NCBI GenBank assembly: GCA_037349105.1
Contig: JAYJMM010000124.1
Location: 4,324,001-4,388,000, forward strand
Reading direction: 5' to 3'
Source: Limnomonas spitsbergensis
Lineage: Eukaryota; Chlorophyta; Chlorophyceae; Chlamydomonadales
DNA: 64,000 nucleotides
The position numbers and the translations under genes were made by a program. Position 1 is the first letter of the stretch, and the number at the start of each line of letters is the position of its first letter. Below the pieces are notes generated by a model. It did no database searches and was not told where the DNA came from. It saw only the letters and a program-made list of their open reading frames with translations. Positions 12,001 to 21,001 of the stretch are shown here, piece by piece.

Positions 12001-15000
12001 CCCTGGTGGTGGATGTGTGGTGCGCGTGCCATGGCTGGGCTAAGCTCAGAGGGTTCATAATGTAGAACCTATACCCATTCGGCGCTTTCTCTGCGCCAGG
12101 GCCTTGGCCATTAGATGGAGCCTTATACCTAGGCTGCATGTACCCGTTTGGATGGGCGTACAAGTGCTCGAGGACCTGAAGTGTGTGACAACCTTTCCGC
12201 GTGCCTCCCCATTGGCCAAATGTGCACGCCTGCTTTCTTGCCGATGGCATCATGGTATCTTTGTTCCCCTTGTGGACAATGCACTACCAGGGCTTACGAG
12301 GATCGCGCATTCTGCATGGTCAATGGAAGCCCTTCCTATTGGGGCTGCGCAAAGAGAACAAAAACAAAACATGGACGTACTTTGGGACCTAGACCCAATC
12401 ATTTTGGGCCGTCTTGTTTAGTTTTTTCTCTCCATGTGTAGCACATGGTGGCACAAGTCATCTAGACATGTGCCGCGTCTTGCTGTACCATGCTACCATG
12501 GCGTCACGCCTTGCCTCCTCCTTGTTTAGCCCTGGTCAGGTATCGGGTTAAGGTTTTTGGTTTCAATCTTGTACCCTAAACCCTGTTTGTCTCTCTTTCC
12601 TTGTGTCACACTTTGCCTCCTACTTCTTGAGCCCTGTGCAGGTTTCGGATCGAGGGTTCTGGTTTGGGTTTCAACCTGTACCCTAAACCATGTTTGTCTG
12701 CCCCCCATTTGTGTCACACTGTGCCTCCTTCTCGTTGAGTTCTGGCGGGTATCGGGTGAAAGGTTTAGGGGTTCACTTTTAGGGTGAAGGGTTTAGGGGT
12801 TTACTTATAGAGTGAAGGGTTTAGGGGTTCAGACCTGTACCCCATACCCTGTTTAGTCCTTCCTCCCTGTTGTCGAACTGTGCCTCCTCTTTGTGTGTGC
12901 CGTACAGGTATCTGGTTAAGGGTTTGGGTTTGGGGGGGGGGTCAAAAACCTTACCTTAGTTTGTCTTTCCTCCCTGTTGTCAAACTGTGCCGCCTCTTCG
13001 TTGTGTGCTGTGCAGGTACCTGGTTAAGGGTTAAGGTTTCAGGGGATCAGAAACCTTAACTTCGTTTGTCTTTCCTCCTTAGTGCCGAGTTGTGCCTCCT
13101 CCTCGTTGTGCTCCATGCAGGAATCTGGTCAAGGGTTGGGGTTTTGGGGGGGGGTCAAAAAACTTAACCAAGTTTCTTCCTCCTCTTGATTTTGCGCCGT
13201 ACAGGTATCGGGACGTTGCTGGTGGCGACGATCATCGTGGGCGTGGTGATGCTGAGGCGTCGGTCAAACAGGAAGGCTGTCATGATGCAGAACAGGCGGA
13301 GTGGAGGCGGCGGACGCGACGTCCATGGCACGCCGGGGATGGTGGGTCACGGCATTCTCATTTTTTTATGATGGGTTTGGGGTTTCGAATCTCAAACCTG
13401 AACCAATTGCAAGCAGGGGATGGCGGGTCGCAACACTCTTCATCGGTAATAATTAAAATAAGGCTTAAAAGCTTTTTTACTTTTTCTAGGTATGAAAAGT
13501 TTGTTTCCCCAGCCTGTGAGTCACAAAATTGGGTGGTTGCGCAGGGTGCCCATGGGGTGGATGCAAACGAGGACATGCTGCGTCAGTGGGATCAGGAGCG
13601 GGTGCGCGCCGCCATCCAAGCCTCGGTTGAGGAAGAGCAGACCAAGCTGGCGATGCAGCGATCCATGGTGGTGAGTGCAGGGTTCAACGCTGGTTTAGGG
13701 TTACGGTGGTTACTCTTTCTGAACCCCAAACCACGATGGCGCCTCAAAGATCCATATGGTGGTGAGTGCAGAGTGGCAGGGTTTAGTTGCTTAACCCCAA
13801 AACCAAGGGGGTGATGCAAAGATCCATGTTGGTCCAGGGTTTACCGCCGGTTTAGGGTTACGGTGTATACTCTCTGTTGACCCCAAACAGAATTGCCGCT
13901 CCCAAGCCCGAGATTGAGAGTCTTGAGACTTGAATTCAGGGTCAAGTTTATGTTATTAACCAGGATGGCGATGTAAAGATCTATGGTGATGAGTGCAGAG
14001 TTCAGGGCTTGGTTGCTGTCTCTAAACCTCAAACCAAGGTGGCGATGTAAAGCTCCATGTTAGTGAGTCCAGGGTGTACCGCTGGTTTAGGGTTACGATG
14101 CTCTCTCAACCCCAAACCAAGATGGCCTTTTTAAGCCCAAGATCAAGAGTGTTGAACTCCAAAGCAAGCTGTAATACAAAGATCCAAGGTGGTGAGTGCA
14201 GGGTTTACTGCCGGTTTAGGGTTAGGATGCTCTCTCTCTCTTAACCCCCCAAAAAGGCTGGCGATGCAACGATCCCTGGTAGTGAGTGCAGGTGTTGCTG
14301 CTGGTTTAGGTTTACGATGCTCTCTCTCTCTAAACCCCAAACCGAGGTGGCGCTTCAAAGACCCTAGCTGGAGAGTCTTGAGTTCAGGGACTCATTTCCC
14401 TTCCCTGACCAGAAACCAGCCGTTGCACAGGTCCATGGTGGCAAGTCTAGAGTCCAGGGCTTGGTTGCTCTCACTTCACCCCAAACAAAGTTAACGATAC
14501 CAAGATCCAGTGTCCTGAGTTCTGGGCGTAGATGCTCTCTCGACCCTAAATTAAGATGGCGTTGCACAGATCCATCATGGTGTGCCTCTCGGCTTTCTCT
14601 TACGCCCCCTGCGTGTTGAGGGTATTTCCCCCCTAAACCCTAAACCCTTAACCAAGATGGCGTTGCGCAGATCCATCATGGTGTGCCTCTCGGCTTTCTC
14701 TTACGCCCCCTGCGTGTTGAGGGTATTTCCCCCCTAAACCCTAAACCCTTAACCAAGATGGCGTTGCGCAGATCCATCATGGTGTGCCTCTCGGCTTTCT
14801 CTTACGCCCCCTGCGTGTCGAGGGTATTTCCCCCCTAAACCCTAAACCCTTAACCAAGATGGCGTTGCGCAGATCCATCATGGTGCGCCTCTCGGCTTCC
14901 CCTCACATCCTCTGCGTGTTGAGTTTGTTTTTAACGAGAATCTTCTGTTTTTGACAGAGCAGGGGCTAGCGGATGCAGGTTTAGGTCCAGGCTTAGGGCT

Positions 15001-15684
15001 TGCTTTAGGCTAAAGGATACATTCTCGAAGGTAAACTCAAGTTACCATACTTGGGTTTATGGTTGTCACACCTTGATGTCTAGGGTAACCTTAAGGTTAA
15101 GTGTTTAGGGTGGAGATAGGATTTAGGGTTGAGATTGGGTTGAAATATGGTTTAGGGTTAGGTAGGGTTTAGGGTTAGGTAGGGTTTATGGTTAGGTAGG
15201 GTTTAGAGTTAGGTAGGGTTTAAAGTTAGGTAGGGTTTAGGATTAGGTAGGGTTTAGGGTTAGATAGGGTTAGGGTAGGTTTTAGGGTTAAGATAGGTCT
15301 TACCTTCGGCTTTGGGATTGGAAAGGGTGTAGACCATGCTTTTTCCCAACATAGGAAACCCTGCACCTCATATGAGTATTTTTGACACCCATCGGTCTGC
15401 ACCATCGTTGCCTCTGCTGCTTCCTGACTGTCCCCCCGAAGGGTTTTTGCAAGTAAAAAAAGGAATAATCCAGCGCCTTCTAAAAAAAAGAAACGCTTAA
15501 TGATCGAGATAAAAAAAACTTGGTTTAAAATACTTCTTAAACGGCCTGCTGCATGTGACAGGAGTTCAGCAAGCGAGTGACTCCTGAAGATCCGGATGAG
15601 GCGCGTCTCCAGGCCGCCATCCGCTTGAGTCTGGCAGCCAGTCAAGGCACCACCCCCGCTGGGGGCGCTGCTGGGCGTGTGTAG
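2..15684 (+). CDS. Single-pass membrane protein with adhesion-type repeats and two cytoplasmic UIMs (5' partial)
   Basis: Exons 2-103, 1475-1630, 3039-3382, 4473-4605, 7273-7620, 7964-8107, 8879-8981, 9685-9797, 11447-11606, 13205-13341, 13545-13670 and 15562-15684 join with consistent phases into about 662 residues; the start lies upstream of the window. The outer part repeats an Ig-like/fibronectin-like pattern: CxSPL..GLYxFxV followed across an intron by VxAxDNAGN and then VDTTPP (examples: exons ending GLYFGTWTFV and GLYSFK, exons starting VNGKDAAGN, VKAQDNAGN, VRAVDNAGN). Exons 11447 and 13205 together encode one hydrophobic helix from VSILVIGIVAGG to IIVGVVML, stopped by RRRSNRK, giving a type I topology. 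The cytoplasmic tail has two matches to the ubiquitin-interacting motif: ERVRAAIQASVEEEQ in exon 13545 and DEARLQAAIRLSLAAS in exon 15562. Intron 8982-9684 appears to start with GC. A role as a surface receptor or adhesin regulated by ubiquitin is inference; I know no named homologue. Confidence 0.8.
104..1474 (+). repeat. Intron 1: copies of the preceding exon end, plus 21-bp and pyrimidine-rich arrays
   Basis: The end of exon 2-103 (CxSPLI..GLYFGTWTFV plus GTGAGG donor) recurs at 173-226 and 308-361 with a 135-bp period, and in degraded form near 455-515. A 21-bp array with core CACCTGTCAGCTACATCCTC runs about 579-790. From about 1140 to 1470 a CCACACCCTT-rich array extends the polypyrimidine tract of the acceptor at 1474. 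The long open frames read through these arrays are not genes. Confidence 0.8.
1631..2600 (+). repeat. Intron 2: pseudo-exon and roughly 37-bp GGGTTA-rich tandem array
   Basis: Bases 1766-1843 repeat the second half of exon 1475-1630, including the TTCCAG|GTGTG donor, but with no acceptor in front. After it come about 20 units of GGTCCAGGGTTGAGCCTTTG followed by TTAGGGTTAAGGGGTTGTG, a mixture of exon-end sequence and TTAGGG motifs. Confidence 0.75.
2724..3038 (+). repeat. Three 105-bp copies of the acceptor edge of exon 3039
   Basis: Units 2724-2828, 2829-2933 and 2934-3038 each hold the first part of exon 3039 (GAGSSQPSLLDAS..), followed by the pyrimidine tract and CGTACCGCAG acceptor that precedes the next unit. 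The period is exactly 105 bp (35 codons). The second and third units and the real exon form one open frame; the first unit contains a TAA. Confidence 0.9.
3383..4472 (+). repeat. Intron 3: ACCCTAAACTAGGGCAGTGG and CCCTACAGAAG repeats
   Basis: Between exons 3039-3382 and 4473-4605. From about 3490 to 3900 there are degenerate repeats of CTAAACTAGGGCAGTGGGGG plus TCATTCCAGCCT. Around 3900-4050 there is an ACAGGGCAGGCCCAGG repeat, and from 4200 to 4440 units of AACCCTACAGAAGA. No gene seen. Confidence 0.7.
5287..6925 (+). repeat. 26-bp satellite, about 63 copies, in intron 4
   Basis: Unit GGCAGCAATGCCTACCAGTATTGAAA, given here as two parts: GGCAGCAATGCC and TACCAGTATTGAAA. It repeats at 26 bp with little divergence (GAAA/GGAA, AAG/GAG variants). 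The array lies in the 2.67-kb intron between exons 4473-4605 and 7273-7620. Unlike most arrays here I cannot trace it to an exon edge. Open frames with MPTSIERQQ-type peptides are by-products of the period. Confidence 0.9.
7846..7869 (+). pseudogene. Duplicate of the first 8 codons of exon 7964
   Basis: CCAG followed by GGGGAAAGGCTGTACGCC and TTCAAG|GTGTGC copies the acceptor and start of exon 7964-8107 (GEGLYAFKV) about 118 bp upstream, then hits a stop. It carries both an AG acceptor and a GT donor, so it could act as a 24-nt cryptic exon. Confidence 0.6.
8180..8878 (+). repeat. Acceptor-edge copies upstream of exon 8879
   Basis: The real boundary is CCCCTGCAG|GTGTCGCTCCTG. The same block, with CCACACACACAAGCCCGTTT and GCTGCTGCTGCT, recurs about eight times upstream, often with the CTGCAG|GTGTCGC junction intact (for example near 8475, 8587, 8677 and 8828). 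Confidence 0.8.
8982..9684 (+). repeat. Probable GC-AG intron with donor-edge copies
   Basis: No usable GT lies between the end of the conserved coding stretch and the in-frame TAG at 8990. The phase-consistent end is ACAGCAGCAG|GCAGGC at 8981/8982. Copies of this edge follow at about 9010-9055, 9075-9120 and 9147-9190. The last reads CAGTAG|GCAAGTG, a textbook GC-type donor. Joining to exon 9685 restores the frame. Confidence 0.6.
9798..11446 (+). repeat. Intron with donor-edge copies and TTTAGGG-type repeats
   Basis: The end of exon 9685-9797 (AAGTCGATGCAGAGCGGCTT..AAG|GTCGG) recurs as GTTGTCAAGGCGCTGCAGAG.. near 10071, 10186, 10305 and 10440. From about 10480 to 11280 the intron is degenerate GGGTTTAGGGTTT and CCCCTTGACCCCGTGCCC repeats. 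Just before the acceptor, GACGTGCTCAC is doubled (about 11378 and 11407). Confidence 0.7.
11607..13204 (+). repeat. Intron with TTTAGGG-like array and about seven acceptor-edge copies
   Basis: About 11620-12000 is GGGGTGCTTAGGGTTTA-like repeat. From 12510 the block CTGTGCCTCCTCxTCGTTGxG..GCAG|GTATCGGG recurs near 12540, 12640, 12748, 12907, 13015 and 13120 before the used acceptor at 13204 (exon starts GTATCGGGACG). The copies differ in how well AG|GTATC is kept. Confidence 0.8.
13671..14940 (+). repeat. Donor-edge copies of exon 13545-13670
   Basis: The exon end GATGCAGCGATCCATGGTG|GTGAGTGCAGG is repeated, with CTGGTTTAGGGTTACG and AACCCCAAACC between, roughly ten times. GGTGAGTG donors persist near 13760, 13990, 14190 and 14280. 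Four later units (14560-14900) are nearly identical to each other, about 118 bp each. Confidence 0.85.
15110..15295 (+). repeat. GGTAGGGTTTAGGGTTA array
   Basis: About ten 17-bp units GTAGGGTTTAGGGTTAG, a variant of the plant-type telomere repeat, in the last intron of the membrane-protein gene. Confidence 0.8.
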
Positions 15685-15715
15685 GTTGGAGGCCTGAAGC
15701 ACACGGGGAGAAACA

Positions 15716-15835
15716 TCGCTGCCGGATGAACCGTACCAGGCCCACCTCCAGGCTGCCATCCGGTTGAGACTGGCAGCCAGCCAGGGCATGGACCCGCTTG
15801 AGGCGCTGCCTTGCAGGTGTCGGTCGGAGGCCTGA
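15716..15835 (+). pseudogene. Degenerate downstream copy of the terminal UIM exon
   Basis: Just after the stop at 15684, the sequence again encodes LQAAIRLRLAASQG, a copy of LQAAIRLSLAASQG in the terminal exon with the key Ser replaced by Arg. No acceptor is seen in front. CGGTCGGAGGCCTGAGGCAC is also repeated further on (about 15820 and 15958). Confidence 0.6.
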
Positions 15836-17751
15836 GGCACTCGGGATGAGCCCAACAGGCCGCCAAGGCTCGGCTGCTTCTGTGGGCGCGGCTGGGCGGG
15901 TGAAGCAAAGCCATGTTCAGAAACCATGCAGTACCCAACCAAACTGCTGTTTTAGATTTTGGAGGCCTAAGGCACTCGGGAGGTGCATTGCTGCCGGATG
16001 ACGCGGATGATAACCAAACCAAAGTGTTATATTATATTTGGGAGGCCTAAGGCACTCGAAAAGAGGGATTATGCCTTATGGCGACCGTTGGGAAAAGAGG
16101 GATAGAAGCCTCTGGGTGGGACTGTAGACTGCGTGTATAGAGGCTACAGGCTTTGTGTCATGGCCTGTCAGTATTTCACGATTGTGATGACGTGGGACCG
16201 TTGTATGAGCCCTGCTCGAGGTGCTCGACCTGCATTTATAGCCGGAAATGGCTGAGCTGTCATGTATTAAACATAGCAGATGTTATTTGCCGGGCCGGGC
16301 TTATTATGGCCTTTCCTCAGACATCCAAGATGTAGCTAGGGCATCATGTTATGATGCTGGATACATATTGTTTTCCTTATTAGATGGACCTCCGTTATTT
16401 GGAGTGCTAACCAAGCTACCTTGATGGCGACAAAGCTAAGCCTTTTAAAGCAGGGCTTGGTGATGTAACGGCATGGATCTATAACTCGCTTATAACGCAT
16501 CTGCAGAGTGGATGTAGTGGTCTAGCTCCTTCTACACGCTATTCCTGACGAGCTTTTGGAAGCAGGGAGCAGTAGGGAGATGGCACTAATGATCAACACG
16601 TACAAACATGCAGTGTCATAAGCCCATCCAGCCCCTCGCGGCCATGCGTTCAGCAGGGCCCAGTGGGTATGCACCGTTCTAAACGCGCATCCAGGTCAAT
16701 ACTGAGTAGCAGTGGGCCTAGCACTGTGCACAGGCAGCATCGATGAGCCAGGGCCGAGGGGTATCAGTGACAACGGTGAAGTTCTCACAACATGGTGATG
16801 TGCCCCTTCCATAACACAAGGCGCAGGCTGACATGTATGCGCTCACTCCCGGTGCTAGTATATTTTAGGTATGTTGTGGTAAGATCGCACCAGCTGCCCG
16901 ACGTTGGCCGTTATGTAGATGAATTGTAGCTCAAGATTGTAGCTGAAGCACCCTTAAACATGCAAAGGTGAATGACCTTGCCCCATAGGATTGGAGTAGC
17001 TGGATCAAGAGTTAGTGAGACATGCAACGTGGGTTAAAATTCCAGTTTTGTTTACATTGGGCGCCGAAAAGCAAGGCGCAATTGTTTACGTGCCCTTCTA
17101 ACACGCGGTCAGTCTAGGTTGGTACATACTCTCTGGGCCCTGCGGACCACTCGGCCGTGTGGGGCTGGTAGGGGATGAGCAAGCTCGATTCCAGGTACCA
17201 TGCACAGCCAGAGCAAGGGTGCAGTTATGCTAACCTCCTATGGAAGGAGTCAGTGAGATTTTGGTCCCCCAGGTGTGGGGGGGGCAGGCAGGGAGTTCCC
17301 TCTGATCTGAGGCGACAGTGCACTGGTTTAGCTCTATCGCAGCCACTTGATGATCACAATGGCAGTGGCCGATGAGTGATGAGCCCTCATACTGTTCCTC
17401 GACACGGTGCACATTGAGCCCCAAACCGCCTAACTTTTATGCAGGGGTCATGCCGTAAGTTTCATGCCCCCCGGCTGATTTCTTGTGCTAAGAATAATAA
17501 AAAGCCACGTGTCATGCGTCTGCTCAATGATGGCCTATGCTCATGCGCATCATCCACTGTGGCCTGTCACAGCGTCATGCTATGCTGGATGTGGCCTGTC
17601 ACGGCGTTATGCTATGCTGGATACAGCTTTTGCTTCCTAAGGCAGGCCCGCATCGCATCCTCAGACGGGATGCAGTGCCCAAGCCCCTTGTACATGCCTG
17701 TCTTGTACAGCTTGTTGTAGCATCTGGAAGGAGGAGCAGCAGCAGGGAAGG
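15836..17751. other. Gene-poor intergenic stretch
   Basis: I see no supported exon here. Short repeats of GAGGCCTAAGGCACTCGG occur near 15960 and 16042. A fragment resembling the end of the 203-bp MITE (AATTGTAGCTCAAG..TGTAGCTGAAGCACCC) lies near 16922-16960. Open frames are short and without recognisable motifs. Confidence 0.5.
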
Positions 17752-17759
17752 GAAGCTGT

Positions 17760-17962
17760 CAGTGTTTATTTTAGTGGGTACTGGACCACCATTGCTGGGC
17801 TGCCCCGCGGCCACCCCAAGGCCGAATCCCACCAAACCTGGACCGGCCTCCAGCCGGTGGCCCAAGCAGCAGGGCTGGCCGCACCAGGGGCTCGTGACTG
17901 GGGGCCACAGTGTAGCTGAACTGTAGCTGAAAGCGGCATACCACTCAATAAAAAAAGAACTG
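17760..17962 (+). mobile_element. 203-bp hAT-like MITE (family 1), full-length copy
   Basis: The ends form an imperfect inverted repeat (CAGTGTTTATTTTAGTG at the left, the complement of CAATAAAAAAAGAACTG at the right). An exact 8-bp duplication GAAGCTGT flanks it at 17752-17759 and 17963-17970. CAGTG ends with 8-bp target duplications are typical of hAT elements. It has no coding capacity. The core includes GTGGCCCAAGCAGCAGGGCT and GTAGCTGAACTGTAGCTGAA. Confidence 0.85.
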
Positions 17963-17969
17963 GAAGCTG

Positions 17970-18352
17970 TTGAGACAACCAAACGCGCACATAGAGTATC
18001 ATCGGCCACGGGCGCATCCAAGTGGTTGCTTTATGGACTGCAGCATTGAGGTCTTCCCAGTGGGCCCAGTGGCAAGGAGAGGAAGCTGTTGTGCCAACCA
18101 AACGCACATAGAGTATCATCGGCCACGGGCGCATCCAAGTGGTTGCTTTATATACTGCAGCATTGAGGTCTTCCCAGTGGGCCCAGTGGAAGGGAGGGGA
18201 AGCGATTGTGCCAACCAAACGCGCACATAGAGTATCATCGGCCACGGGCGCATCCAGGTGGTTGCTTTAGGGACTGCAGCACCTGAGGTCTTCCCAGTGG
18301 GCCCAGCGGCAGAGAGGGGAAGCGGTTGTGCCAAACAAACGCGCACTCAGAG
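17970..18352 (+). repeat. 118-bp tandem repeat, about 3.5 copies
   Basis: Units beginning near 17976, 18095, 18211 and 18330 share CCAAACGCGCACATAGAGTA, CGGCCACGGGCGCATCCA and GGTCTTCCCAGTGGGCCCAG. The array is interrupted at its last TATCATTG by MITE family 2. Confidence 0.8.
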
Positions 18353-18360
18353 TATCATTG

Positions 18361-18533
18361 CATAGTAGCACGATACGGCATGATACGGTGCAATACGGCA
18401 CAGGTTCAGCTGGATTGTACTACCATAGTGCCACGATACGGCTCGGTACGGCACAGGTTCAGTCGGATTGTACTACCATAGTGCCACGATACGGCTCGGT
18501 ACGGCACGGGTTCAGTCGGATTGTACTACCATG
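18361..18533 (+). mobile_element. MITE family 2 (CATGGTAGCAC ends), copy with internal duplication
   Basis: The ends are CATAGTAGCACGATACGG and GGATTGTACTACCATG. An exact 8-bp duplication TATCATTG flanks the element at 18353-18360 and 18534-18541. The interior GTGCCACGATACGGCTCGGT block is tandemly repeated. It sits inside the 118-bp tandem array, so it inserted after that array formed. Confidence 0.8.
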
Positions 18534-19478
18534 TATCATTGGCCATGGGCGCATCCAGGTGGTTGCTTTATGGACTACAGCACCTGGAGTCTACTCAGTG
18601 GGCCCAATGGGCCCAGCGGTAGTGACTTCTTTCAGTGCTTACTGGTAACGAGTCAGAAGCAAAGTGGTAACCACTTACAATTCCTTCGGCGAGAGGGTTC
18701 AGTCGCAAAGTAACGAAAAACTACGAAATCAATTGGGAGTGGGAACATTTTGGGGCCTGCAGCGAGCTCTAAAACATTGGGTCGCTACTTCTGATAATCA
18801 ACAATCAGTTCCAAGACCCACTACAACCATCCCTGCCAGGCAGGCATGCCACCATCCTGACCCTGGAGTCTGTAGTAAACCGCAGCACCATGTGGATAAA
18901 CCTCAGCGAGGAGGGGGCAATGAGATGACAAACAAGTTATGAAGTTACGGTATAGATGTGCTTTTGGTGCCTTGTTTAACGTCGTCTCTAATGAATGTTA
19001 GTGTCATCAGATTTCGTTGCAGCTTAGATAATGGCAATTTCGAAATATTTCATGATTAGTTGCCCCTGAAAGAGAAATCCCCAGTGGAGAACGTGTTTTG
19101 CACTTGATTTCGTTGCTCCCTGAAGAACTACGTTACCGTAAAACCGGATCCACGCACCCCTATTGAGGACTAATATCATATCGTTAAATTCGTTGCGCAG
19201 GCAAATTCGTTGCGCAGGCAAAAACTACCCTACTCCGCGCGCGAGCAGTTTATTTTTTAAATATTTGGTGCCCGAAACACTCCTCTGCGCACCCCTACAT
19301 ATAGTTGTTAACTACTATTCTATCACGCATCAACTCCGCACACCCCCAACAATAATTAATTCATAGCAGAGTCAAACCCGTTCTACGGTAACAACGAAAT
19401 ATGTTTCAGGCCACGGCCCTGAAAATAAAGTGGCCAGGAGTCCGATACCATTTCTCCCCCTCCTCAAGGCGTAAGCAG

Positions 19479-19681
19479 CGGCGTTTATTTTAGTGGGTAC
19501 CAGACCACCTTTGAAAGGCTGCCCTGCAGCCACCCTTGGGCCGATTCCCACCAAACCTGGACCGGCCTCTGGCCGGTGGCCCATGCAGCAGGGCTGGCCG
19601 CACCAGGGGCTTGTGGCCGGGGGCCACAGTGCAGCTGAACTGTAGCTGATAGTGGTATACCACTCACAAAAATAATCACTG
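19479..19681 (+). mobile_element. MITE family 1, second full-length copy
   Basis: 203 bp, same body as the copy at 17760. Flanked by GTAAGCAG (19471-19478) and GTAAGCGG (19682-19689), 7 of 8 matching. The inverted-repeat ends have decayed. Confidence 0.75.
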
Positions 19682-19804
19682 GTAAGCGGCCATTAAGCCC
19701 CATGCAAAGATACCTCGTGCTATGGAAACTATTACAGATCATATATCAGGGGATGGGTCCCGTCAGAAACGCTGCGACCCCTAATCCCCTATCCAACACT
19801 CTTT

Positions 19805-19945
19805 CTTGCAGCATAACACTTGCAGCTAACATTCAGCTACATCGCGGCCAATGGGCGTGGGGGCCTGGTGCAACAAAGCCTTCTGCTTGGGATGCCCGCC
19901 GTAGTTTGGTCCACGCCTGGTCTCTATCGGCCCAAGGAAGAAAGA
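19805..19945 (-). mobile_element. MITE family 1, truncated reverse copy
   Basis: AGCTAACATTCAGCTACATC, then GGGGGCCTGGTGCAACAAAG and CTATCGGCCCAAG correspond to the complement of the family-1 body. The ends are missing. The rest of 18534-20454 holds no gene I can support. Confidence 0.5.
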
Positions 19946-20454
19946 AAGCTACGCCCTACTAGGGCGTGGAGTTTAAGGAAACAGCGCAGCTTGGGGCCGT
20001 AGCCACATCCGCACCGTTACCATTCTTTTCATGGTCCATGTCTGGTATCTATCGGCCCGGCCAGTGATGCTCGCAGGGCAGAGGCCCTCAAAGGTGGTCA
20101 GGTGTGCTCGCTCTAATCAGCACTGCTGTCCGGCCCATCACCAGCCAGAAACGGATCACCGAGGCATTCGCATACCAACCTCCAGTGTTTGATCAGAGAC
20201 GTTCCAAAACCAGTTTGGAACAAATCAGTACGGATGCGGTGATTGTCTGCCCCTGATAACCATTCACAAGTGTGAATCACAACATCCCTACTTAACCTAG
20301 AGTTACGCCCAGGAACAAATGAAAGGCCAAGAGCCCTGGTTACAGTGATGACTTAACATGGCATGCTGCGACCAGTAGTTTCCTTGGATGGCATGCTCAT
20401 GGCATGGCTGGCCGCCCCCACCCCACTTGCGCATGGGAGCATGGGGGCATGGAC

Positions 20455-20679
20455 TCACTTTCGGTGTTCGTCCGCCTCTGGCTTGCAGTGGTCGTCCGCC
20501 CAGCACGATACAAGCTTTATCTCAAGGTTCTTGCATTGAGTTGTGGCTTCGGCGCTGCCCTCTCCACCGTTCGCCTTCCTGCACGCTGTGAGACCCGACG
20601 CGAACGCTGCGCACTTCCGCTTCGAAACAAGGATCGCCTTCTCTGCAGCCGGATCCGGCTTGGATGCACCCAGGCCCAT
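20455..20679 (-). CDS. Small twin-CX9C (CHCH-type) protein
   Basis: A single-exon frame of 74 codons starting MGLGASKPDP and ending at TGA. It has two CX9C motifs, CAAFASGLTAC and CKNLEIKLVSC, and a further C in WADDHC. Twin CX9C proteins fold as a disulfide-linked helical hairpin and mostly live in the mitochondrial intermembrane space as respiratory-chain assembly or MICOS factors. The MGxGxSK start resembles an N-myristoylation signal, as in the MICOS subunit MIC19/CHCHD3, though the protein is far shorter. Which CHCH member it is cannot be told from the sequence. It is divergent from the FEX gene, with about 320 bp between the starts. Length and Cys spacing make chance unlikely. Confidence 0.75.
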   Translation of the reverse strand: MGLGASKPDPAAEKAILVSKRKCAAFASGLTACRKANGGEGSAEATTQCKNLEIKLVSCWADDHCKPEADEHRK

Positions 20680-21001
20680 CTATGATAAATTTGGTAACCT
20701 GTCTTCGATTTTGGGATTCGGGGGAAGTACGAATGAGTGGCTTCAACTCGAGGTGGGCCTCAGAACAGGGTTTTCTATTGTCAGGGTTTATGAACTACAC
20801 CACTGTAGCTGAGAGCGTGTAGCTGTGCGTGTCACAACAGTGGCCGACGATCGGGAGGGACATGCGCACGTGGCGTCGCCGATACCCGCACACAACCCAT
20901 CGAGGACTCAAGTCGCCAATTTATTTTTGAACCGCATGTAGTATTCTTTTAGCATGAAGATACCGGTACCTTAGCCATCGCGGTGAGAGAGACGCGACCG
21001 G
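20680..21001. promoter_or_regulatory. Divergent intergenic region (CHCH gene / FEX)
   Basis: About 320 bp between the two divergent start codons. It must hold both promoters and 5' leaders. I see no clear TATA box or other named element. Confidence 0.35.
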
